A stretch of DNA of 6,588 bases from Candidatus Aminicenantota bacterium. Lineage in GTDB: Bacteria; Acidobacteriota; Aminicenantia; Aminicenantales; Saccharicenantaceae. Under the pieces are notes generated by a model, which made no database searches, was not told where the DNA came from, and saw nothing but the letters and a program-made list of their open reading frames with translations. Both the position numbers and the translations under genes were made by a program. The DNA lies in NCBI GenBank assembly GCA_011048485.1, contig DSDX01000032.1, positions 1-6,588 of the forward strand, in the 5' to 3' direction. Positions 1 through 5,745 of the stretch are shown in pieces; the first letter of the stretch is position 1; the number at the start of each line of letters is the position of its first letter.

Positions 1-1
1 A

Positions 2-757
2 TTCGAGCTCGACGCCGTCATCGCCATCGGGGGGGAGGACACCCTGGGCGTCGGCAAGAAGCTCTACGACAAGGGCCTGCGCTGCGTCGGCGTTCCCAAG
101 ACGATCGACAACGACCTCTCGGGGACCGACTACACGTTCGGCTTCGACACCGCCGTGTCGGTCGTCGCCGAGGCGCTCGACCGGCTGCACACGACGGCCG
201 AGGCCCACCATCGCGTCATGGTCGTCGAGGTCATGGGACGCCACGCCGGCTGGATCGCCATCGAGGGCGGACTGGCTGGCGGGGCCGACATCATCCTCAT
301 CCCCGAGTTCCCCTTCGATCTCGACGAGATCTGCGCCCAGATCCAGAAGCGCAGGGAGCGAGGCAAGCTCTTCAGCATCGTCGTCGTGGCCGCAGGGGCC
401 AGGCCCCAGGACGCCAGCCTGATCGTCCAGTCGCGCGAGAAGGACGCCTTCGGCCACGTCCGCCTGGGCGGCATCGGCAACATCGTGGCCCGCGAGATCG
501 AGACGCGCACGGCCATCGACACGCGGGTCACCGTGCTCGGCCACGTTCAGCGGGGCGGTTCGCCGACCGCCTTCGACCGCATCCTGGCCACGCGCTTCGG
601 GATCGCCGCGATCGACCTGGTCAAGGAGGAGAAGTTCGGTTTGATGGTCGGTCTGAAAGGCAATCGCATCGTTTCGGTGCCGTTCGCCGAGGCCCTGGCC
701 GAAACCAAGACGGTCGACGCCGAGCTCTACGAGATCGCCAAGGTCTTTTTCGGCTAG
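2..757 (+). CDS. pfkA: Phosphofructokinase, probably PPi-dependent (C-terminal 251 residues, 5' end cut off)
   Basis: Catalyses phosphorylation of fructose 6-phosphate to fructose 1,6-bisphosphate in cytoplasmic glycolysis. The frame is already open at the left edge, and about 90 N-terminal residues are missing compared with the usual PFK-A length. Visible residues in order: donor-site motif GGEDT (10-14); VPKTIDND (31-38) with the catalytic Asp at 36; MGRHAGW (78-84); IPE (100-102); then DTRVTVLGHVQRGGSP (173-188) holding the substrate-binding Arg175, His181 and Arg184 (R243, H249, R252 of the E. coli enzyme). ATP enzymes have Gly at the positions numbered 104 and 124 in E. coli. This protein has Asp13 and Lys33 there, the combination known from pyrophosphate enzymes such as that of Amycolatopsis methanolica. 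Family assignment is certain; PPi use is a strong inference, and a mixed-donor enzyme remains possible. The next gene has its own promoter, so this is probably the last gene of its transcript. I see no convincing terminator after it. Confidence 0.95.
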   Translation, partial: FELDAVIAIGGEDTLGVGKKLYDKGLRCVGVPKTIDNDLSGTDYTFGFDTAVSVVAEALDRLHTTAEAHHRVMVVEVMGRHAGWIAIEGGLAGGADIILIPEFPFDLDEICAQIQKRRERGKLFSIVVVAAGARPQDASLIVQSREKDAFGHVRLGGIGNIVAREIETRTAIDTRVTVLGHVQRGGSPTAFDRILATRFGIAAIDLVKEEKFGLMVGLKGNRIVSVPFAEALAETKTVDAELYEIAKVFFG

Positions 758-805
758 CCGGTCTTGACACGAAAAGGATTGATCTTAAAGAAGTTGGCCG
801 CCCCG

Positions 806-821
806 GGGGATTGACATCCCC
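806..821. repeat. Perfect inverted repeat over a -35 box
   Basis: GGGGAT (806-811), TGAC (812-815) and ATCCCC (816-821) form a perfect 6-bp inverted repeat with a 4-base centre. The repeat contains the whole -35 hexamer TTGACA (811-816) of the promoter for the next gene. It could be an operator for a dimeric repressor or the remains of a pfkA terminator stem. No T-run follows, so intrinsic termination is unlikely. The function is inferred; only the symmetry is seen. Confidence 0.45.
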
Positions 822-839
822 GTTCGGGCATGCTACGCT
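811..839 (+). promoter_or_regulatory. Sigma70-type promoter with extended -10, for the outer-membrane protein gene
   Basis: A consensus -35 TTGACA (811-816) is followed by a 17-base spacer and the -10 TACGCT (834-839). TG at 831-832 makes the -10 an extended one (TGCTACGCT). Transcription would start near 846, giving a leader of about 20 bases with the ribosome binding site at 850-855. This placement rules out an in-frame ATG at 830 as the start of the gene, because it lies inside the -35 to -10 spacer. Confidence 0.75.
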
Positions 840-849
840 CCCCCACGCC

Positions 850-855
850 AGGAGG
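850..855 (+). promoter_or_regulatory. Ribosome binding site that fixes the outer-membrane protein start
   Basis: AGGAGG, a full Shine-Dalgarno match, lies 10 bases before the ATG at 866. The upstream in-frame ATG at 830 has no such site and precedes the predicted transcription start. Confidence 0.8.
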
Positions 856-865
856 CGCCAAGGCC

Positions 866-1726
866 ATGATCCGGAAACTGTCGCCCTTGCTTGCCCTGGC
901 CGTCTGGCTGGGGGCCGTTGGCCCCGCGGCCGCGGCCGGCATCCGCTTCGAGCTCGGCTTCGGCTGGACACTGGTCGGCCCGGCCATGAGCGCCGCCTAT
1001 GTCAATCAATACAAACCGACGCTGTCCCCCCCCAATCGCTATGTCGACAGCTCGGCCTCCCAGACGGTCCGCTTCAACGCCAAGACGACCTACGGCCTGA
1101 ACGGTTTCTTCAATATTTTCGTCACCAAGAACCTGGGCATCCAGATCCTGGCCGACTACCATCGCCCGGGCCTGGGCGGCGCGAACGATCCCTATCTTGT
1201 CTCGATGCGGTTCCTGACCTTCGGCGGCACGCCCGAGACCTACGCCCGGACGATCGACTGGGAGCGGTCCGAGGGGAACCTCACCGAGACGGCGTTCAGC
1301 CTCAATGCCTTGGCCCGCTTCCGTGTCGCCGAGAACCTGTCCCTGAGCGTCTCGGCGGGGCCGAGCGTCGTCCATTTCGAGGGCCAGGCCGGGCATGTCG
1401 GCTACACGTCGTTCGATCTCGCGTTCGTCGAGGGGGAGTATCAGCTGACCGGCGGGACCTACCGCACGATCGTCGCGTTCGGCCCGCAGACGAAATACGG
1501 ACTCAACGCGGGCGTCGAGGCGGCCTACGAGGCCTTCCGGCAGGTCATCCTGGCCGTCGACCTTCGCTGGTACGGCATCGCCAAGGCCGACCTGCCGCTC
1601 CGGATCGTCGAGGACCCGATCTACGAGGTCCCGACGAGCGAGATCGCCTCGACGATCGGGCTCGGAAGCGTGAGGATCGACCCATCGTACATCCGGGCCG
1701 GTCTGGCCATCCGCTTCATCTTTTGA
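866..1726 (+). CDS. Outer-membrane beta-barrel protein of unknown specificity
   Basis: This gene encodes 286 residues that I cannot assign to a named family. Residues 1-24 are a typical Sec signal peptide: basic start MIRK, hydrophobic core, then GPAAAA with cleavage likely after residue 24. The mature protein lacks long hydrophobic helices. It shows alternating, aromatic-rich segments typical of amphipathic beta strands, at about 26-38, 74-99, 142-171, 209-239 and 275-286. It ends in an aromatic residue (RFIF), as BAM-assembled barrel proteins do. Length and pattern suggest a small barrel of OmpA-like or OmpW-like size, probably 8-10 strands, with long loops near 45-65 and 245-270. A porin, adhesin or structural role cannot be told from the sequence. 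The start at 866 rests on the Shine-Dalgarno site and promoter position. The gene is probably monocistronic: it has its own promoter and converges on copA, 81 bases away. A run of eight C (1026-1033) encodes part of Ser54-Pro55-Pro56. Confidence 0.85.
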   Translation: MIRKLSPLLALAVWLGAVGPAAAAGIRFELGFGWTLVGPAMSAAYVNQYKPTLSPPNRYVDSSASQTVRFNAKTTYGLNGFFNIFVTKNLGIQILADYHRPGLGGANDPYLVSMRFLTFGGTPETYARTIDWERSEGNLTETAFSLNALARFRVAENLSLSVSAGPSVVHFEGQAGHVGYTSFDLAFVEGEYQLTGGTYRTIVAFGPQTKYGLNAGVEAAYEAFRQVILAVDLRWYGIAKADLPLRIVEDPIYEVPTSEIASTIGLGSVRIDPSYIRAGLAIRFIF

Positions 1727-1807
1727 GTCCCCGGTCCCCTTCCTGTCGCCCGTCCCCAGTCGAGTCCCTCCTCCGTTTCCAGATTCCGTCGCCCGGCGGC
1801 GAGGGGC

Positions 1808-4063
1808 TCAGATCCGGGCCCGACGGAGCCTGAGGGAATTGCTCACGACCGAGACCGAGCTCATGGCCATGGCCGCCGAGGCGATCATCGGGTCGAGCAG
1901 GATCCCGAAGGCCGGGTAAAGAGCTCCCGCGGCCACGGGGATGCCGATGACGTTGTAGACGAAGGCCCAGAAGAGGTTCTGGCGGATGGTGCGGATGGTC
2001 CTGCGGCTGAGCTCGAGCGCGGCCGGGACCGTCCCCAGGTCCCCGGAGATAAGGGTGATGTCGGCCGAGGCCATGGCCGCGTCTGTTCCCGTCCCCAAGG
2101 CCAGGCCGACATCGGCCTGGGCCAAGGCGGGCGCGTCGTTGATGCCGTCGCCGATCATGGCCACGCGCCGCCCCTCGGCCTGAAGGCGGCGGATGGCCTC
2201 GGCCTTGTCCCCCGGCAGGACTTCGGCCCGGACCTCTTCGATGCCCGCCTCCGAAGCCAGGGCTCCGGCCGTCGAGGCATTGTCACCCGTCAACATGACG
2301 ACCCGCCGGCCCTCTTTGCGGAGCCCTTCGACGACGTCCCGGGCGCCCGGCTTGAGCGTGTCGGCGAGACCGAGGAGGCCGGCCGGCGCCCCGTCCACGA
2401 AAACAGCCGCGACGGTTTTGCCGGAACCGGCCAACCGGTCGGCCGGTCCGGCCAGGACCTTGATGTCGAAGCCTCTCTCTTCGGCCAGCCTGAGACTTCC
2501 CACCAGCACGTGACGGCGGCCGACCCGGCCTTCGACCCCCAGGCCCTCGAGGGCGCGAAACTCCTCCGCCCGGTCGAAGACGATGGCCTCTTCCTCGGCC
2601 CGGCGCGCGACGGCCCGGCCGAGCGGGTGCTCGGACGCGTTCTCGACCGAGGCGGCCAGCGACAGGAGCTCGTCACGGACGAAGCCGGCCGCAGGCAGGA
2701 CATCGGTCGTTTCGGGACGGCCGTTGGTGAGAGTCCCTGTCTTGTCGAAGACGAAGGTGTCCGCCTTGTGGACGGTCTCCAGGCTCTCGCCGCTTCGGAT
2801 CAGGATGCCCCGCTCGGCGCCCCGGCCCGTCGCGACCATGATGGCCGTCGGCGTCGCCAATCCCATGGCGCAAGGGCAGGCGATGATCAGCACGGCCACG
2901 AAGTTGAGCAGTGCGAAGACGGGGCGGGGCGCCGGGCCGAACAGGGCCCAAACGCCGAAGGTCAGGACGGCGGCCGCGATCACGGCGGGCACGAACCGGG
3001 CCGCGACGGCGTCGGCCAGCCGCTGAATGGGCGCCTTGGAGCCCTGGGCCTCCTCGACCAGCCGGATGATCCGGGCCAGGGCCGTGTCCTCGCCCACGCG
3101 CACGGCCCGGAAGCGGAAGCTCCCCCAGGCGTTGAGCGTCGCCCCGACGACCTCCTCTCCCGGCCCTTTGTCGACGGGCAGGCTTTCGCCCGTGATCATG
3201 GATTCGTCGATCGAGGACCGGCCCTCGAGGATCACGCCGTCGACCGGGATCTTCTCGCCGGGGCGGACGACGAGGACATCGCCCGGCCGGACGGCCTCGA
3301 CGGGGACCTCGCGCTCTCCCTCCCCGGCCACGACGCGGGCCGTCCGCGGGCGCAGGCCCATGAGCCGGCGGATGGCATCCGACGTTTTTCCCTTGGCTCT
3401 GGCCTCGAGCATGCGCCCGAAGAGGACCAGGACGATGATCACGGCCGAGGTGTCGAAATAGACCTGGGGCTCGACGCCGGCCCGGCGAAAGAGCCCCGGG
3501 AAGACCGTGGCCGCGACGCTGAAGAGGTAGGCGGCGGACGTGCCCACGGCGACGAGCGTATTCATGTTCGCCGAGCCGTGCCTGAGGGCGCTCCAGGCGC
3601 CCCGGTAGAACCTCGCGCCGAGGACGAACTGAACGGGGGTCGCCAGGGCCCAGAGGACGTAGAAGTCCCGGAGGAAAGCCGGCATCCAGGGGAACCAGCG
3701 CCGCATGCTCCCGAGGAAGATGAGGAGGGCCAGCGCGCCGCCCCAGGCGACCGCGGACCTCAGAGAAAGGTACTCCTTCTCGGCTCCCGGCCCGGCCTCC
3801 GAGGGAGCGGCGGCGACGCCGTAGCCGGCCTCCCGGATGGCCTTGACGAGCTCGGCGCGGGAAACGAGCCTGGGGTCGAACAGAACGGTCGCCCTGGCCG
3901 TGGCCAGATTGACGTTGGCCTCGGCCACGCCCGGACTCGCCCTCAGGGCCCTCTCGACATTGGCCGCGCAACTGGCGCAGCTCAGGCCGGTCACGGCCAG
4001 GTCGATCCTGGCCGGGGCCCGGTCAGAGCCCGGCTTCTTGCGGAGGCCCGGCCCGCCGCTCAT
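1808..4063 (-). CDS. copA: Cu(I)-exporting P1B-type ATPase CopA
   Basis: Complete 751-residue copper pump of the inner membrane; it uses ATP to move Cu(I) out of the cytoplasm. Domains in order: one N-terminal heavy-metal-binding domain (about 20-85) with GLSCASC (Cys29, Cys32); membrane helices in about 102-220; actuator domain with TGES (291-294); ion-pathway helix with CPC (396-398); phosphorylation site DKTGTLT with Asp440; nucleotide-domain SEHP with His479-Pro480; TGDN (592-595); hinge GDGIND (638-643); and two last membrane helices. These carry Asn696, Tyr703-Asn704 and Met732/Ser736, which match the Cu(I) transport-site pattern of the P1B-1 group rather than the Zn/Cd group. It has one metal-binding domain, where some relatives have two or more. 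The first 20 residues are a basic tail ahead of that domain. The ATG at 4063 has only a weak Shine-Dalgarno-like GAAGG or AGAGG upstream. It lies 39 bases after the DUF2892 gene and is probably co-transcribed with it. Confidence 0.97.
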   Translation of the reverse strand: MSGGPGLRKKPGSDRAPARIDLAVTGLSCASCAANVERALRASPGVAEANVNLATARATVLFDPRLVSRAELVKAIREAGYGVAAAPSEAGPGAEKEYLSLRSAVAWGGALALLIFLGSMRRWFPWMPAFLRDFYVLWALATPVQFVLGARFYRGAWSALRHGSANMNTLVAVGTSAAYLFSVAATVFPGLFRRAGVEPQVYFDTSAVIIVLVLFGRMLEARAKGKTSDAIRRLMGLRPRTARVVAGEGEREVPVEAVRPGDVLVVRPGEKIPVDGVILEGRSSIDESMITGESLPVDKGPGEEVVGATLNAWGSFRFRAVRVGEDTALARIIRLVEEAQGSKAPIQRLADAVAARFVPAVIAAAVLTFGVWALFGPAPRPVFALLNFVAVLIIACPCAMGLATPTAIMVATGRGAERGILIRSGESLETVHKADTFVFDKTGTLTNGRPETTDVLPAAGFVRDELLSLAASVENASEHPLGRAVARRAEEEAIVFDRAEEFRALEGLGVEGRVGRRHVLVGSLRLAEERGFDIKVLAGPADRLAGSGKTVAAVFVDGAPAGLLGLADTLKPGARDVVEGLRKEGRRVVMLTGDNASTAGALASEAGIEEVRAEVLPGDKAEAIRRLQAEGRRVAMIGDGINDAPALAQADVGLALGTGTDAAMASADITLISGDLGTVPAALELSRRTIRTIRQNLFWAFVYNVIGIPVAAGALYPAFGILLDPMIASAAMAMSSVSVVSNSLRLRRARI

Positions 4064-4102
4064 CGGCCTTCGGGGCCTCTCACGCGCTCCCGGACGGCCC
4101 GG

Positions 4103-4327
4103 TCAGACGTCGACGCGGGTGGCGCCGCTTTTGCCCTTGGTCGAGATCTTGAAGGGCACGTAGGCCGGGCAAATGCCCACGAACGTGGTGATGACGAAGA
4201 TGGCCGCGATGATGGCCAGGATGATGGCCACGGTCCCCTTGATGGCCCCGATGATGAGAAGCACGGCGATGACGGCGGCGCCGATGAGCCTGAGGGTCTT
4301 GTCGATCCCCCCCATGTTCGGCCTCAT
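4103..4327 (-). CDS. Small inner-membrane protein, DUF2892 / YgaP-like transmembrane domain
   Basis: This gene encodes 74 residues. The start fits the DUF2892 pattern: an N-terminal NMGGIDKTLRL segment (4-14), one helix at about 12-28, a short turn, a second helix at about 31-51, then CPAYVPFKIST (53-63). The same fold forms the membrane part of E. coli YgaP, where it is fused to a rhodanese domain. Its own function is unknown. Many relatives end with a second Cys shortly after this motif. Here the tail reads STKGKSGATRVDV, so Cys53 is the only cysteine. AAGGAGG five bases upstream supports the ATG at 4327 over Met5. It is the first gene of the transcript into copA, so a membrane role linked to copper or thiol chemistry is plausible but is inferred only from position. 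Met1 to Gly7 are encoded across a run of seven G on this strand (4307-4313). Confidence 0.85.
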   Translation of the reverse strand: MRPNMGGIDKTLRLIGAAVIAVLLIIGAIKGTVAIILAIIAAIFVITTFVGICPAYVPFKISTKGKSGATRVDV

Positions 4328-4332
4328 GCGAA

Positions 4333-4339
4333 CCTCCTT
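4333..4339 (-). promoter_or_regulatory. Ribosome binding site of the DUF2892 gene
   Basis: On the minus strand this reads AAGGAGG, five bases before the ATG at 4327. It decides between the two possible starts, Met1 and Met5, in favour of Met1. Confidence 0.8.
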
Positions 4340-4368
4340 GCGATGTCCTTGATTGTCACGTGCGGTCT

Positions 4369-4377
4369 ATTTTAGCA
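4369..4377 (-). promoter_or_regulatory. Extended -10 promoter element for the DUF2892-copA operon
   Basis: The minus strand reads TGC followed by TAAAAT (4374-4369), one mismatch from TATAAT and preceded by the extended-10 TG. No good -35 hexamer is found at 16-18 bases; an extended -10 can work without one. The start of transcription would be near 4362, giving a leader of about 35 bases before the ATG at 4327. A short inverted repeat GTGC-N11-GCAC (4360-4378) spans the element. Confidence 0.55.
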
Positions 4378-4411
4378 CACTCCCTGGCCTTTCGATAGCC
4401 GATCCCGTCGG

Positions 4412-4440
4412 TTGCGCGCCCCCCCCTGTTGTGCTATCCT
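4412..4440 (+). promoter_or_regulatory. Sigma70-type promoter of the yebC-ruvC-ruvA operon
   Basis: A -35 TTGCGC (4412-4417), a 17-base spacer (4418-4434) and a -10 TATCCT (4435-4440) preceded by TGC give the extended form TGCTATCCT. The predicted start near 4447 leaves a leader of about 23 bases. That leader contains the purine-rich ribosome binding site around 4458-4466. The spacer contains a run of eight C (4419-4426). The promoter is back to back with the copA operon promoter in a 142-bp divergent gap. Confidence 0.65.
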
Positions 4441-4469
4441 CTTGATGCCGAAACGAAGAGGAGAGGACC

Positions 4470-5225
4470 ATGTCCGGACATTCCAAATGGGCTTCCATCA
4501 AGCATAAGAAGGCCGCGACGGACGCCAAGCGCGGCAAGATCTTCACCCGCCTCATCCGGGAGATCAGCCTGGCCGCCAGGGACGGCGGCGGGGATCCCGA
4601 CAAGAACGCCCGGCTGCGCAAGGCCATCAACGACGCCAAGGCCTCGAACATGCCCGCCGACAACGTCAAGCGGGCCATCATGAAGGGCACGGGGCAGCTC
4701 GAGGGCGCGACCTACGAAGAGGTCGCCTATGAGGGCTACGGGCCGGGCGGCGTGGCCATCTTCCTCCAGGCCGTCACCGACAACAAGAATCGGACGGTCT
4801 CCGAGATCCGGCACATCTTTCAAAAGAACGGCGGCACGCTGGGCGAGAAGAACTCGGTCGCCTGGATGTTCAAGCGCATGGGCTATATCGACGTCGAGAA
4901 GGACAAGGCGTCGGAAGACATACTCGTGGACATCGCCCTGACCGCCGGAGCCGACGACCTCAAGGACGAGGACTCCCTGTTCCAGGTCACGACCTCGCCC
5001 GAGAACTACGAGGCCGTCCTCGAGGCCGTCAAGAAAGCCGAGATCGAGATCGCCGCCTCCGAGGTCGGGTTCCTGCCCCAGAACTACGTCAAGGTCGAGG
5101 GCAAGGAGGCCCAGCAGGTCCTGCGGCTCGTCAACGAGCTCGAGGACCACGACGACGTCCAGTCCGTCTCCTCCAACTTCGACATCTCCGAAGAGGAGAT
5201 CGCCAGCTTCTCCCAGGGCGAGTGA
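4470..5225 (+). CDS. yebC: YebC/PmpR family protein (TACO1 homologue)
   Basis: Complete 251-residue cytoplasmic protein of the YebC family, close to the usual length of about 240-250. Landmarks: the N-terminal signature GHSKWASIKHKK (3-14) followed by a basic helical region; EGYGPGGVA (88-96); VTDNKNRT (102-109); GEKNSVAW (125-132); and the C-terminal segment DDVQSVSSNFDI (228-239). Bacterial members were first described as DNA-binding transcriptional regulators (PmpR). The mitochondrial member TACO1 acts in translation, and a ribosome-linked role has been proposed for bacterial members too, so the molecular role here should be left open. It starts with GAGGAG six bases upstream and is the first gene of the cluster. 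ruvC follows 16 bases after its stop. The yebC-ruvC order is widespread, which supports the assignment but not a direct role in recombination. Confidence 0.97.
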   Translation: MSGHSKWASIKHKKAATDAKRGKIFTRLIREISLAARDGGGDPDKNARLRKAINDAKASNMPADNVKRAIMKGTGQLEGATYEEVAYEGYGPGGVAIFLQAVTDNKNRTVSEIRHIFQKNGGTLGEKNSVAWMFKRMGYIDVEKDKASEDILVDIALTAGADDLKDEDSLFQVTTSPENYEAVLEAVKKAEIEIAASEVGFLPQNYVKVEGKEAQQVLRLVNELEDHDDVQSVSSNFDISEEEIASFSQGE

Positions 5226-5241
5226 AGTCCCGGCGGCATCC

Positions 5242-5745
5242 ATGCGGGTCCTCGGGATCGATCCCAGCCTCCGATCGACGGGCTTCGGGATCGTCGAAGA
5301 GGACGCCGGCCGCCTTCTCGCGGTCGCCTACGGCGTCATCAAGCCGACGGCCAAACTGCCCCTCCATCTGAAGCTGGCCGAGATCAAGTCCGAGCTCGAG
5401 GCTCTCATCCGGACCTACGCCACGGCCGAGGCGGCTGTCGAGAACCCGTTCTACGCCCAGAACATGAAGACGGCGCTGCTCCTCGGCCAGGTCCGCGGGG
5501 CGGTGCTCGTCGCCGTCGCCGGCGCGGGCTGCCATTTGGCCGAGTACTCCGCGCTCGAGATCAAAAAGGCCGTCACCGGCTACGGCCAGGCCGATAAGGA
5601 GCAGGTCATGACCATGGTCCGGTCGCTCCTCGGCCTCGGCGACGACCGCATCCCGCTCGACGCCTCGGACGCGCTGGCCGCGGCCATTTGCCATCTCAAC
5701 GCCCGCCTCTTTCAGCTCAAGGTCGACGGGAAGGAGCGATCATGA
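5242..5745 (+). CDS. ruvC: Holliday junction resolvase RuvC
   Basis: Complete 167-residue endonuclease with an RNase H fold. It works as a dimer and cuts four-way DNA junctions symmetrically during homologous recombination and fork repair. All four expected metal-binding acidic residues are visible: Asp7 in GIDPS, Glu67 in VENPFYAQN, and Asp140 and Asp143 in LDASDALAAAICH. The GYGQADKEQV segment (113-122) matches the conserved junction-binding region. The length is typical. The start at 5242 gives the canonical MRVLGIDPS beginning. It has no clear Shine-Dalgarno site (only GGCGG about five bases upstream), so translation may depend on ribosomes finishing yebC 16 bases before. The stop overlaps the ruvA start as ATGA (5742-5745), indicating translational coupling with its functional partner. 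Confidence 0.98.
   Translation: MRVLGIDPSLRSTGFGIVEEDAGRLLAVAYGVIKPTAKLPLHLKLAEIKSELEALIRTYATAEAAVENPFYAQNMKTALLLGQVRGAVLVAVAGAGCHLAEYSALEIKKAVTGYGQADKEQVMTMVRSLLGLGDDRIPLDASDALAAAICHLNARLFQLKVDGKERS

Noticed and set aside
764..769. A first TTGACA just after pfkA
   Set aside because: No acceptable -10 hexamer lies 15-19 bases downstream; the second TTGACA at 811 has a proper extended -10 at 17 bases.
1789..1802. Hairpin TCGCC-CGGC-GGCGA between the convergent genes as a terminator
   Set aside because: The stem is only five base pairs and neither strand has a T-run after it. It may contribute to termination but cannot be called an intrinsic terminator.
811..1833. A 340-codon open frame overlapping the outer-membrane gene in another frame
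   Set aside because: Its start coincides with the -35 box, it has no ribosome binding site and its product is Arg/Pro-rich. The overlapping frame has a signal peptide, strand pattern and Shine-Dalgarno site.
4307..4313. Seven-base C run at the start of the DUF2892 gene (and seven G at 29-35 in pfkA) as switching tracts
   Set aside because: Shorter than typical slippage tracts, expected by chance in this composition, and both encode conserved Gly-Gly segments of their families.
2510..4375. A very long open frame on the plus strand opposite copA
   Set aside because: It mirrors the codon structure of a complete, motif-perfect copA in GC-rich DNA where stop codons are rare. Its translation is low-complexity, rich in Gly, Arg, Asp and Pro, without a domain, and it runs through the divergent promoter region.
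4328..4469. A LexA (SOS) box before yebC-ruvCA
   Set aside because: No CTGT-N8-ACAG or similar palindrome is seen in the gap. SOS boxes differ between phyla, so SOS control is not excluded, only unsupported.
4434..5243. A 269-codon minus-strand open frame opposite yebC
   Set aside because: It is the antisense shadow of a clearly identified yebC; the translation is repetitive in Leu, Gly, Val and Asp with no recognisable domain.
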